Of a DNA stretch of 64,000 nt, positions 35,605 through 46,310 are shown piece after piece (position 1 is the first letter of the stretch; each line of letters opens with the position of its first letter). Below the pieces are notes generated by a model. That model worked only from the letters and a program-made list of their open reading frames with translations, was not told where the DNA came from and made no database searches. A program made the position numbers and the translations under genes. This stretch comes from Lepidurus packardi (lineage: Eukaryota > Arthropoda > Branchiopoda > Notostraca > Triopsidae). The DNA is taken from assembly GCA_023053545.1 (NCBI GenBank), contig JAKZAN010000002.1:8304790-8368789 (forward strand), given 5' to 3'.

Positions 35605-35951
35605 CAGGGGCGTCGCGAGGGGGTTTCCATTGGGAGGGTGGAGACCTTAGTTTTACCGACTGTAGTTGACGATTTTACCGACTGTATTATAGTACTTTAT
35701 AGGATTATAGGATTTTATAGGATTTTACCGACTGTATTATAGTAGTTTATAGGATTATAGGATTTTATAGGATTTTACCGACTGTATTATGGTATTACAG
35801 TATTACGAGATTCACTTTATCTATTGTAGCATTTGGAAATTTTATTTCATTTTCCGAATTTTACCGACGGCGACCTAAATTTTACCGAATCGATTTTTGG
35901 CCAATTATTCCGGGGGTGGTGCCCCCCCCCCCCCCCCTCGCGACGCCCCTG
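35605..35951. mobile_element. 347-bp hAT-type MITE with internal 50-bp tandem repeat
   Basis: Terminal inverted repeats CAGGGGCGTCGCGAGGGGG (left) and CCCTCGCGACGCCCCTG (right) are flanked by an 8-bp near-duplication, TCTATAGG (35597-35604) and CCTATAGG (35952-35959), as expected for hAT insertions. Inside, a 50-bp unit starting GATTTTACCGACTGTATTAT begins at 35671, 35721 and 35771. No coding capacity. Confidence 0.85.
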
Positions 35952-36166
35952 CCTATAGGATAACTGGCCCAATAAAAATATCATGATGAATCATGGAACA
36001 GCGAAAAACAGTCGTATATTCTGATGTTGCAATTTGAACGTCCTGTTATTTGGCCAGCCACATCCCTTAGAGAGTTTAATTTAAAGCTCCATCAGCACAC
36101 TGAAAAATTCAGTCTTGCCCTAGCTATCGTCCATCACATTTGACGTACGTAAGCTACTGGACTGCC

Positions 36167-36605
36167 ATGTCAAACCCTAAACGTGAAGAAGAACCCCCTA
36201 GTATCAGCATGCTAGAGTTGGATAGCGAGGACATTGCCAATGATGCTGTGTTTCGCATTCCCGGTGCCATCACTCCTATAAACACTGCATGCTACTGTGA
36301 GATGAAGCCAGGAGATTCCAGTTCGAACCAGGTAAAGAAACAGTTTCTTTAGGTAAGAAGTTTTTTTTCGTAATTTTTTGTTTACATCTTGCAGCCTACA
36401 AGGATAAACTGTACATTAACGGCATCCAACGGCAGGGGCCATATTGTGGTAAGTGACACTTGCACAACTTGAAGAATAACTCGACGTTAAATTACACACC
36501 TTTCAGATAAATTCTGTTGGAGGAATGGGAGTCACCAATACTTGTGGAAGAGGCTACTATCGGGACCAACGAGGCGTATGCAAACCAGGATTTCCGTCAA
36601 ACTAA
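36167..36605 (+). CDS. C-x11-C family member, three-exon soluble form
   Basis: Exons 36167-36331, 36395-36448, 36507-36605, both introns phase 0, 105 aa. It starts MSNPKREEE, like the MFNP start at 26257. There is no signal peptide or membrane segment, and exon 1 is acidic. Exon 2 encodes TRINCTLTAS, comparable with GRINCGNNSS in exon 2 of the 26257 gene. The tail is C-G-R-G-Y-Y-R-D-Q-R-G-V-C-K followed by PGFPSN. An upstream in-frame TTG extends the frame, but this ATG is preferred because of the shared start. Function unknown. Confidence 0.72.
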
Positions 36606-37928
36606 AACACTTTATTATACAACAAAAATGCTGTATAACACAATCATTATTGGTAAAGACCACAGGCCAATGTAAATGTACATCAAGCTTCTGGAAATGT
36701 ACTCTGCTATTAAAAACAAAATATATATCCTCATAAGTGTTCTCAGTTGCGTTACGCTACAGTTCAAACTACTAAGACATACTAGTGTTGGTAACATGAA
36801 AGGCTTCTGTAAGGTTATGTGAACTTAATTCCAGGAGCGCGAGGTTTAAGGCGGGAATATTGACACATAACTGCCCGAAAATTCTCTTCGAAGATAGCCA
36901 AGAAAAATTCGTCGTTGATTTACAAAATGCTCTGAAAGAAAACAAATAGTCGGGAAAACTCGACCACAAACCGTAGTTTTCTTGAAAATCCTACAAAGTT
37001 TAGAACGTCATTAAGGTTGGACGCCAGAAACTCGTCGAATTCCAGTACTAAGAAATAGAGCCGCAGCGGAAATGTCGCAAGCGTCGATGTCGTTTTAACT
37101 TTTACCGGGTTTCCTCTGTTTGTGATGTCGACCTTCACAATACCCCGTTACAAGCTCTAAAATTCCCAGACGACATTTTTATTATGCAAGTAACATAACG
37201 GACTCCAGATAATCTACTGCTTCAAATGCAGTAGCCCTACTAATCAATCCCAAAGTAATCACCTCTATGGTTATTTTTTTATTCTCCAAATAGTTAAATC
37301 CACAAAATAGTAAAATGCAACAATGCTAACCAAGTGTCACCTAATAACCAACCCGATTATGGTTCAATTTCGCTGTCCTTTCTGTGTACTTGTCTTATAA
37401 ATACTATATCGACTTAAACTATTCTTCAGTAAAAGGAAACGTCATGAGGCTGGAAGCCTACGACGGGATCAATAAAAAAAATCCCGATAATCTCATCCTT
37501 ACCGATATCGCCATTTGTGTAGAATCTAACAAATTTTGTATTAATGTTCCCAGAACTTCAGTTGTTTAGTAATTCTAAAAAAATAAATAAATACAAAAAA
37601 TTAAGATACATTAAAAATTGCCAACAATATTAGTTCACAACGTCCTCCCTGAACGTGTGGTGCATTTCCATGATAAAATAGCACGGGATCAATTTACCGA
37701 TAAAAAAGGTACGTAATCTGATAAGAAGCTTTAGTTTGGGCCACAGTTCTCCGTTTCTATGATCACTTTCAAGTAAGAATTGTTGTCAAAATATCTGCTT
37801 TGGTGTTCCAATAATATTTGGATGATTTCCAAAAATTCGCCCTCAACTGGCTCATATCCTCCTAGTTTATTATTATTTGAACACAGCAACTTAACATACC
37901 AGGAAAAGTGCAGATAATAAAGTGCGTC
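36606..37928. other. Spacer; includes the copy-2 upstream block
   Basis: No supported gene. A small frame ending 37569 (Met at 37444) has no family features. The stretch 37675-37840 duplicates 32620-32800. Confidence 0.5.
37675..37840. promoter_or_regulatory. Upstream block shared by two C-x11-C genes (copy 2)
   Basis: Same order of words as 32620-32800, ending about 90 bp before the ATG at 37929. Confidence 0.5.
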
Positions 37929-38234
37929 ATGGGCGGGCCCATTCTGAAGAAACACCACATGTTGGGTTTAACTTTATGTGTTACTATAATACTGATCTAT
38001 GCCACCATCGCAACAATGCATGCAGGCAGCAGTGACTCTACCGATTTACTTGGTAAAGAAACCAACCCTAACTTGAATTGCACTATTAGTGACTTGCTTA
38101 ACGAAAAGAAAGCGGAAGAGGAACTCAATTACCTCGATAGACCTAATATGGCAAAAATACCAAAACCACGCTGTCGTAACGGCTTTCGGCGTGACGTGAC
38201 TGGTACATGTCGAAGAGTCATGGGATTTGGGTGA
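37929..38234 (+). CDS. C-x11-C family, short type II membrane form
   Basis: Single exon, 101 aa. MGGPILKKHH precedes the hydrophobic segment MLGLTLCVTIILIYATIA, then TMHAGSSDS, a stalk parallel to that of the 32881 gene (NPNLNCT... vs DPSLDYT...). The tail is C-R-N-G-F-R-R-D-V-T-G-T-C-R followed by RVMGFG. A GTG upstream extends the frame by seven codons, but ATG is chosen. With 32881 it forms a duplicated pair that includes the upstream region. Confidence 0.75.
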   Translation: MGGPILKKHHMLGLTLCVTIILIYATIATMHAGSSDSTDLLGKETNPNLNCTISDLLNEKKAEEELNYLDRPNMAKIPKPRCRNGFRRDVTGTCRRVMGFG

Positions 38235-38894
38235 TGACCTTACAGATTTTTCCCTTTCCCGGTTGTGTTGGGAAAGCTGAAATTATGTAGTTTAAGAATT
38301 CGCTAATTTATTCGACCGATGAATTTTACATGACTCAAATTCCGAATGCACGCGTTTATTTGCCACAGCCTGTATATTGAATTCCCAACCCGCCCAACTG
38401 TTATTCAGACGCCTGCCAAACAGTGACATCATACAGAAAATGTTCCTTATGGTACTATTCAACTAAAACACGCATACGTTCCTAATCTTATCAGCTAGTT
38501 ATGAAGCTAGTCACATCGGCCTTTCTACGCAATAACATTCACAAATTGGCTTTAGAGTTCCTCCAATTTTCCAATGCGTTCCTAAGTTTATTGAATGGCT
38601 GGCTTGTTCAGCATCACGTTTGCTTTGAAACGACGCCGTTATAAAGCCAAATGTATGTGATACGTATGGGATAGAGATGAGAAAAGCGAAGTCATTTATC
38701 CCGAGGCCTATATGCTGCTTGTTTACACGTTCAAACCTCAGGGTCTTTTCGCATCTTAAGGTCTACAAAGAAAAGCCCCAGTTAGTAAATGAACTTGGGC
38801 TGGGTTGGGTTGGGTAGAACCACATCGTCTCACACAGTGCCAGAGTGCGTATACCCGTGTCAAGCTTCTTTGCGAATTTATTTGGAACAAAGTC

Positions 38895-39146
38895 ATGAAG
38901 AAGCTTTTTCTTATCGTGTGTATAATTACCATTACGATGGTGCAAGAAGGTCACGTCGAAAGTGCAAATACGAAGCCTGGATTGCTTGAAGTGGGGGAAT
39001 TGCTGGCAGGCAGTAACGATAGCAACCTTGCCAAGTTTGGATCCGAAGGGCTTTCAACGTTTTCCATTGGCGACAAGATACCTGTTGTGGACTGTCCACC
39101 AGGTTACGCTCGTGATCAGCGTGGCAATTGCCGGAAGATATTTTAA
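38895..39146 (+). CDS. C-x11-C family, secreted form
   Basis: Single exon, 83 aa. A lysine start and hydrophobic core (MKKLFLIVCIITITMV) with likely cleavage after ESA form a cleavable signal peptide. The mature chain is short: a neutral linker with FSIGDKIPVVD, then C-P-P-G-Y-A-R-D-Q-R-G-N-C-R and KIF at the very end. The mature product of about 55 residues has a single Cys pair, so it is predicted to be a small secreted peptide. It is nearly identical in the leader to the gene at 39889. Role unknown. Confidence 0.8.
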   Translation: MKKLFLIVCIITITMVQEGHVESANTKPGLLEVGELLAGSNDSNLAKFGSEGLSTFSIGDKIPVVDCPPGYARDQRGNCRKIF

Positions 39147-39577
39147 TTCCAACGTACTGATTTCGCAATAATGATGGCAAGGTGACTGCAAATCAATCAA
39201 CAAGAAGACGTTTGGCTAGGATTCCTTCGGGAATCTTACATCATTCACATCACTACAGAAATAGAGCGAACTCAAATTAGTGTCAGTTAATTTCCTGACC
39301 TTATGCCGATGATTGTTATTAGATTCCCAATACTTAGTGCTACCAACCAGTTTTCATCGACTCTCTGAACACCGGCTTGCTTACTTTTTCTAGAATACAA
39401 CAATTTTCAAAAAATCATGTTTTTATTCTTATTAAACCAGGCAAGTTTAATGGCTCAGTCTTTTCTTGGACATACGAGCAGCGTTAGGAAAAAAAATCCT
39501 TTAATGATTATGATGAATCATCTGGGTGATTCGGGTAATTTTCATGTTTCATAATTTTGTTGACCACTTCCAATCGT

Positions 39578-39788
39578 ATGGCTTTGCATTACAGGGTAGC
39601 TGATGACTTGCATACGAAAGGCATGGCAGACACCCTTAACGACAGAAACCTTGCCAAATCTGTATTCATACGGGCTTCGCCGTTTTCCGTTGGCGACATG
39701 ATACCTGTCGTGGGCCTGTCCAATAGGTTACGTTACTGATCAACGTGAAAATTGTAAGGAATCTTATATCACCCATTTAAGGGATTAG
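39578..39788 (+). pseudogene. Frameshifted relic of a secreted C-x11-C gene
   Basis: DRNLAKSVFIRASPFSVGD and MIPVV match the linker of the 38895 gene, and C-P-I-G-Y-V-T-D-Q-R-E-N-C-K is the tail, but the two are in different frames. One extra base lies just before the first Cys codon (39717). The signal peptide region is also missing. A pseudogene lying between the two intact secreted copies. Confidence 0.75.
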
Positions 39789-39888
39789 ATGGGCTGCATT
39801 GGGTTGGGTTGAACCACATTGTCACAGGCATTACCAGAATACGTACACGCGATCCAAGATCCTTTGCAAGTTTATTCGGAATTACGTC

Positions 39889-40086
39889 ATGAAAAAGCTT
39901 TTTCTTTTCGTATGGATAATCACCTTTGAGTTGATGCACGAAGGTCATGTCGAAAGTGCAAACACGGAACCTGGATCGTATGGTACCATTTTCCAGATAC
40001 CTCGTAGACGTGTTGCGGCCTGTCCAAGAGGTTACACTCGTGATCGACTTGGAAATTGCCGGACGATTTTTAATTTCAGCGGATAG
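39889..40086 (+). CDS. C-x11-C family, secreted form
   Basis: Single exon, 65 aa. The signal peptide MKKLFLFVWIITFELM has a likely end after ESA as in the 38895 gene. The linker is much shorter than there (about 20 residues, with IPRRR before the motif). The tail is C-P-R-G-Y-T-R-D-R-L-G-N-C-R plus TIFNFSG. Upstream and downstream DNA matches the 38895 unit, so the two are recent tandem duplicates with an internal deletion or divergence in the linker. Confidence 0.8.
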   Translation: MKKLFLFVWIITFELMHEGHVESANTEPGSYGTIFQIPRRRVAACPRGYTRDRLGNCRTIFNFSG

Positions 40087-40756
40087 TATTTCACAATAAC
40101 GACTGCAATGTGACTACAAATTAATCAAAATGAAGACGTTGGCTAGGATTTATCCAAGAAACTCACACCACTCAACTCCTTGCTGAAACAGCGAAACTCA
40201 AATTAGTACCAGTTAATTTCCTGCCCTAATGCCGATGTTTGTTATTAAATTCCCAATAGTTAATACTACGAACCAGTTTTCACCAGATACTCTCACTTCC
40301 TTACTTTTGCTAAAATACAACCATTCTCGAAAATTCCTGCTTTTATTCTTATTTAACCAGGTAAGTTTAATGGCTGTCTTTTCTTGGACATACGTACAGT
40401 GTTCATGAAAAGAAGATTTCTGGTGATACAGTGATGAAACACCTGAGTGATTCGGGTAGTTTTAATTCTAATTTTCCTAATTTTGTTGACCGCTTCCAAT
40501 CATATATGGCTTTGCATTACATGGTAGCTGATGACTTGTACCCAAAACGGCATATAAGTCTCAAAGTCTCAAGCAGTTTGCTACAAACCTGTCTTTCGAG
40601 TTTCGAGAAAGCTGTCATTGTTTCTTGACTCGGCGGCGTTTGCTGATTTTGACCGCATTGCAGCAGGCAGCGCCGGACTGCGTACACATGTATACATAGC
40701 AGTGTTAAACTGCTGACTGTTCAGATTTAAAAAAAAAACTGAAAACAGACGCAGCG

Positions 40757-41002
40757 ATGCGTTTTTTTTTTCGTGTGCATAATCACAATTGTGGTTGCAC
40801 AAGAAAGTTATGTCAAGTCTGCAAGGGTAGCCTGTAAGTATCAAAATAATCTCAACCTTTTACGGCGCCTCAAGTGGAAGACAATTGAGACGGAAAAATT
40901 GAAATGCTAGATCCGGCAGCATATGCTGTCATAATACCTTTCGCCAGCTGTCCACCAGGTTTGGTGCGTGAACAGCGTGGAATCTGCAAGCAGCCATTTT
41001 GA
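40757..41002 (+). pseudogene. Frameshifted relic of a secreted C-x11-C gene
   Basis: ATG is followed by a run of ten T bases. Before the run one frame reads MRFFF, and after it another frame reads VCIITIVVAQESYVKSA, matching the leader of the 38895 gene. The tail C-P-P-G-L-V-R-E-Q-R-G-I-C-K near 40949 is in yet another frame. A homopolymer slip plus a further indel is the simplest reading. A hidden intron was considered (GTAAGT at about 40829) but does not restore the frame. Confidence 0.7.
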
Positions 41003-44000
41003 TTTCCCGTCCTATTCCTTGAAGGCGACTCCTCGACCAGACTTGCACGTAAAACGAATAATTCGCTGATATTATTGAACACTGTTTTCGCTGAAATTCC
41101 ACAAAATTGAACCCAACACAGTCATCAGTTGATCCAACTGACACTTGCAACCCTTGCTTGCTTTTTCGTTAGATTGGCTTTATTTTGATTTCAATATAAT
41201 CCTTCGTCTCACATCGTGATTTAACTGGCTATTTTTTTAAAGTACGTTCAAAGACTTTTTTGCTTTAGTCTTATGGACTCGGAACTTTGGAGTCTCAAAG
41301 TTTGCATTATAAACCTGCAAAGTTACTGAAAACCTACTTTTAGTGTTTTATGGAGAATGTTCTAAGAACTGGATGAAACGGTTGTAGCGGACAGTCAGTA
41401 CAAGATTAAGATAATGATCACCCAATTTAGCAAACGTCACTTCCTGCCACCAGATAACATTTATAACGAGTCAGACACGACGATTACCAAGCAATCTGTT
41501 CTTTATGACGGAGCAATCAACTACAGGAATCTTTTAGACGTCTAACCTAAGCTTATAATATTTTTAAGTATTTATTTTCTACGAACACATGAAAAATTTT
41601 AAAATATTTCACACTAATTTCTCCTGAGATATTATAAACTGACTCGTTCATACAGAGATATGAGAATATCATGGGAACAGCGGTATATAAAAAAAATTTA
41701 TATCAGCTTGACTTTATAATTGTAAGCTACGTTATCTCGACGGAACGTAGCAGACCAAAACGCAGCTTTTCAGACTTTGAATGAGGCCCCCACAAGCCTT
41801 TATAGAGGTTATCGAAAGGATAATTTATCACTTATAAGATAGCCATAACAGAAAACAGCTGAGGACAATCTTGAATTTTGTTTAAATGACGATGACTTGA
41901 ATTTTGTTCAAACTTGAGTTTATGTCATTTGACTTGTATACCTACTTCGTTAATCATATTTGAAAGAAAGGCACTACCAAACCTTGTTTCGAGTGTAATA
42001 TTCAAACAAAAAATTGAAGGGCAACCTAAAATGAGGTCAGAAAACCTAACACATAAAACTTGTATATAACATACACTTTTATATATAAATAAAGTCCCTA
42101 CGAAAGTTTTAGCCGAAGAAAGGCAAGAAACTTCTTGCCTTTTCACATGACCTGCTGATGTGGATTCGTACATGGCATTGAAATTACTGAGTCAGTTTAG
42201 CCCAAAGGGAAAATATATTGGCTCTATTTGTTGTGCTAGCAGCAGCGACACTTGGCTCTATTTCCTGTCTTGTCAAACATTCATTGTGCGAGCTCCACCC
42301 AATTCTCACAAGTTTTTTCCTCTTCATGGTCAAGGTGTTTACCTAGGGCTTGCACACGTCAAATAGGGTGCTTCTACTCTTTGCCAAATATGTAAATTTT
42401 CTAATTACGAGATCGCCTAGACGATTAAAGGACCTATTAATGATCGAGTTTCTGTACAACAAACAAGCGAAACCGGAGTACTGACGTCGGTTTATGGAAA
42501 AAGGTAACTCCGTGTACAAGGAAATCTAATTCAGAATTCAAATTGAAGACATAATGAGGAAGTGTGCCAATAGGGCGTGTACTACGTACGTTTGCGGAAT
42601 TCGAGTATGGCATTCTGTTGCAACTCCTTCCAAAGGGTCACTGGTAATTTGCCAAAAAACAGCGATTACTTGTCGATACGACCCGTGTATCCCTAATATT
42701 GTCCTTTTTATGCCAATAAGATATTTCTACAATTTAAATAAAAAATTGTAGTTTGCAATACAAGATAATACTTTTCAGGTAAATTAGTACTGAAATTTGT
42801 AAAGTAGATTCTTTTTACAGATTCATTTTAAACGATTCATTTTACAATACATATACGTAATTTTTTGTTACAACTGCCTAATTCTAGTGCCACTTAAAAT
42901 ATTGTCATGCTCTAGTTCTGCCAGGCTATCAATCTAACAAGGGATTAGAGTAATGTTCGAGGAAAGGTGGATGAACTCAGTACCAAATCCCTAATGAATG
43001 TGACGGCGTAAATTTCCAAATACTTTAGTCGAAGTGGTCGCGGGCCGGATCTGACCCGCGGGCCGGCAGTTGGACAGCCCTGTACTAAAGCATAAGGTTG
43101 TATAAAGAAAAATCCCTTCCGATGCCTGAGTGAAAACCGGGTTTAAATATGCGCTAAAGCATAAGGTGGAAACCGGTCTTACCGTATGCGAAGCATTTCA
43201 CTGCAAAAAACAAAGATAGATGGCGTGAGTATCGGTCAAAAGTGATTATAAGTGTTTTGCTGATTCCACTTGGTCAGGTCTAAATGTAGATTAGAGCACG
43301 CGCCACAATGCCAGTAATAGCGAAAAGAACTTTGCCATATTTATAATTCTGCTGGAAAAATATATCTCTTCGCTTATTAAGTTTATATTCCATAGTAAAA
43401 GAAAATATTAACTTTTCCTATCATACATGCAACCACATATCAAGGCGAGACTGTGCCCATTTACAGAATCAACAGAATTAAAATAGGAAGAAAAGGATAA
43501 GACGAAGCGAGGAAACCGTCTTCTCGTGATACAAACGACAGATTAACCCAAAATTATTACATCCCTTTCAGTATCATACATCATAACAGTTGCTTTGCAT
43601 TGATGTCGGTGTCCCAGGCAGTGGATGTAAATTTTAAGATCAACGCCACCAAAGAGAATTTCTTGGTTTCCATACAGAACCCAAACTTACTGTAATAGTG
43701 ATGATATCTTCCAGTACTAAGCCATATAAGGTTAGTTTCGTTTTTTTACACCAATGATACTCGTTCCAAAAATGTGTGGTTTGTGAAATACCCTTACATA
43801 GTCTTTTGCTTGCTTTTGCCAAGACTCAATAGCTAAATCCTTTCTAAAATGATTTACGAGCTACCTTCCTCTAAAAGGACCCTTCTCTGCCAAATATTAG
43901 AAGACGTTGGGAGATAATTCCCTTTTAGGGAATATATTCAAGGTCTAGAATTTCGAAAATATTAAAATCTCTTACGATAAATATTTTCTTGAAGCTTTTA

Positions 44001-44682
44001 ACAAAACACCCTACGCAACTACGAAGAGCTTCTATTTATATTTTTGGTTAAAAAAAGCGCTCGATAATAATGCACTCAATTTGAATGTCGTATAATTTTA
44101 CGCACATACTTTCTACAGAGCAATGTTTCCGTTGACTAAGCAATACTGGGAATAAGTTCTCCAGACAACAAGGATTACTAAACGAAACTTTTTGCTATAC
44201 AAATCAAAAATAATTTTAGAATAAAAATAGTCAAACTCATCTCTACGCAATAGCTTAGAGTGACACTCTTTCCGTACTTCGGCACTAGCATCCTGCTTTT
44301 TAAACATACATGTGTATATTAAATAAAAATATAGCTTTGGCAAACTATATGACCAGAGTTTCCAGATGCTGGGGAATACACCTACATCAAAATGCTTTCA
44401 GGTCTTTTTATCCCTGTTTGTGCTTTATGTTTTTGTCAGTATTCGGTGGCAGTTCTCGGTTCTATTCTTTCCAAATATATGATCCTACTTAGCATGCCAT
44501 GGTCGCTTCTTCCGCTGTACACTAAAAAAAAACATTAAACCACGGTCACGACTAACCTTGCCACCAAATTTGGAAAACGCAAAAGTATGTTTGACCCCAC
44601 GAAGATATCCCTAGCTTATCATGTACCAAGGGACCAGCAATATATACCACAAACTACTTGACACTCAACAGTCGCCTCAGCA
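41003..44682. other. Spacer without supported gene
   Basis: No recognisable protein or RNA gene over about 3.7 kb. Short frames around 42160 and 42554 lack any family features. It contains one hAT-like terminus at 43031-43082. Confidence 0.5.
43031..43082. mobile_element. Solo hAT-like element terminus
   Basis: Read on the minus strand it begins CAGGGCTGTCCAACTGCCGG and continues with CCCGCGGGTC and CGGCCCGCGACC, a GC-rich terminus of the kind seen on hAT/Charlie-type non-autonomous elements. No matching opposite end was found nearby, so it is a fragment. Confidence 0.5.
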
Positions 44683-44778
44683 ATGAAAAGTCCGGTAAAA
44701 ATTGAAGACGAGCTCAGTCACTCAAAGACCAGTAGACAAATCGGTTTCGAACGATTGTCGTTACGTGAATTTCCCTAA
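44639..44778 (+). promoter_or_regulatory. TATA box and upstream ORF of the tyrosine-rich gene
   Basis: TATATA at about 44639-44646 lies ahead of an ATG at 44683 that opens a 31-codon frame ending TAA at 44778, six bases before the ATG of the main frame at 44784. The upstream frame could reduce or regulate translation of the secreted protein. Confidence 0.35.
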
Positions 44779-44783
44779 AAACC

Positions 44784-45164
44784 ATGAAAGAAATTGTTTT
44801 CATAGCTTGCTTGACTCTAGTGTCAACGAGACCTTACTTCCCCAACGTTTACTATCAAAGTCGTACTCCTGGTAGAAATTACGATTTCGTCATTGGATCT
44901 GCATATGGCCCGTTTTCACAACCGTATTTCAATAGCCAGCCTTACTATAGCACTTCCTTGGGAAGTGACTATTTACAAAGTGTAAGTGTTGATAGTGCCC
45001 TACAGCGAAACGTTGCAGTGCGTCAAGGAATCCTGGACAGTATTTCCGTGGACAATGCTTTGTATACCGACAATGACTATCCAACCTATAATTCAAATAA
45101 CTACAACAAACCTAGTTACGACACTGGAAGTGTGGGATATCCATCGTGGTCTTGCTACTACTAG
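44784..45164 (+). CDS. Small tyrosine-rich secreted protein
   Basis: Single exon, 126 aa. A signal-like start (MKEIVFIACLTLVSTRP) is followed by a chain rich in Tyr, Ser, Asn and Pro: YQSRTPGRNYDF, FNSQPYYSTSLGSDY, YPTYNSNNYNKPSY, ending SWSCYY. Two internal repeats of about 13 residues are visible, LQSVSVDSAL and LDSISVDNAL. It lacks the C-x11-C tail of its neighbours. The composition suggests a structural, cuticular, adhesive or mucin-like secreted protein, which is inference only. The frame is open with no splice signals needed. Confidence 0.65.
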   Translation: MKEIVFIACLTLVSTRPYFPNVYYQSRTPGRNYDFVIGSAYGPFSQPYFNSQPYYSTSLGSDYLQSVSVDSALQRNVAVRQGILDSISVDNALYTDNDYPTYNSNNYNKPSYDTGSVGYPSWSCYY

Positions 45165-46310
45165 CTACATGAATTTTGAATTGAAGTTCGCATCCTTTTG
45201 CGGTAAACAAAAAGCGCAAGATAAACATGTAGAGTTCCCGCCGCAGCTTCCCGACATCTGTATTTCCTATAAGCTCGTCCGCAAGAAGGACGTCGATCAA
45301 TATTATTATGCGAACAGTGTCTCAATTTGATGAGTTTCATTCAGGTTTGACCTGAACTTTGGGTACAAGCTAACGTTTCTTTAGAAATGTGTGCCAACAA
45401 AAAACTTCCGGTTTAGAAAAGCGAAGAAATCTAGGCAACTTTATCTCATCTCATAAATTATGCACTACACACACCGGACACTTACGAAATAATTTGGGTA
45501 AGTGCCGCGGCAACAATGTTCCCATGCCCAAGCTTGATACAAAAACTCAAAATATTGCGATTAAGCTCACATGACACGTAATGTTGTTAAATTATTACAA
45601 CGTTGACACGGAAAATGTTCGCTACACGGACACTATGCCTATTCCCTTCTTAAGAATTTCCCCTTTAGTTTCGAAACAAAAGTGTTACGCAAGTATTGAA
45701 CAATACAATTTGGCTTAAAAGATGATACTAATTTTCTTATAAGCCTCAATCTTGGTTTATTCCAAGTTTGAAGTTAAGAAGATACAAAAGGAAACTAACG
45801 AAATAGATAACTGTGATCCGCAACATGAACCTATCACAAACGAGCGGTCGCTTATTGAAACAATTTAACACAATGACAACTTAACACAAGAAACCGATAA
45901 CATAGATAGAATCTCAGCGGTAAAACATACATTTTTCTAGAATAGCAGTATTATGGCAAAAAGTACTGACAAATATTTTACAAATTTCTAAACAAAAAGA
46001 AATCATACTAAACGCTTAACACGAGATACTTAAGAAAGTGCTAACAAACCAACAATGAAAAGAAACCTAGCGAGGTATAGATTTTCTTTCAGAACATTAA
46101 TGCTATTTACAGTGTCATTCAAACAGAGCAAAGGAAGTTTATCTCCTGTGGTAGGAAAAGGCGTGAAGATAAACGACTAACTTCCTTTCCTAAACCTGGC
46201 AAACAGCTTCATCTAAACAAATTATTTGAGTCCCGGCAAAGAAAAGAGGTAGAGTCGGTCATAAACCTACAACTACTCCAGACACGAGCTGTGTTCTGTA
46301 TCGTGTAGTC
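45165..46310. other. Spacer without supported gene
   Basis: No recognisable feature. Small frames at 45389 and 46209 (minus) have no support. Confidence 0.5.

Larger units (their letters stand above)
38785..40500. repeat. Tandem segmental duplication carrying signal-peptide family genes
   Basis: 38785-39560 and 39780-40500 align along their length: GGGTTGGGTTG..GAACCACAT, the gene starting ATGAA(G/A)AAGCTTTTTCTT, then GACTGCAA.., ATTAATTTCCTG and CCAGGTAAGTTTAATGGCT words. The first unit also carries the broken gene relic at 39578. A more decayed third unit follows up to about 41000. Confidence 0.7.

Noticed and set aside
40829..40948. Intron repairing the 40757 gene (GTAAGT donor to CCAG acceptor)
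   Set aside because: Joining these sites does not bring the motif into the leader frame.
42554..42751. Cys-containing short frame as a distant C-x11-C gene
   Set aside because: Cys spacing does not fit and there is no leader.
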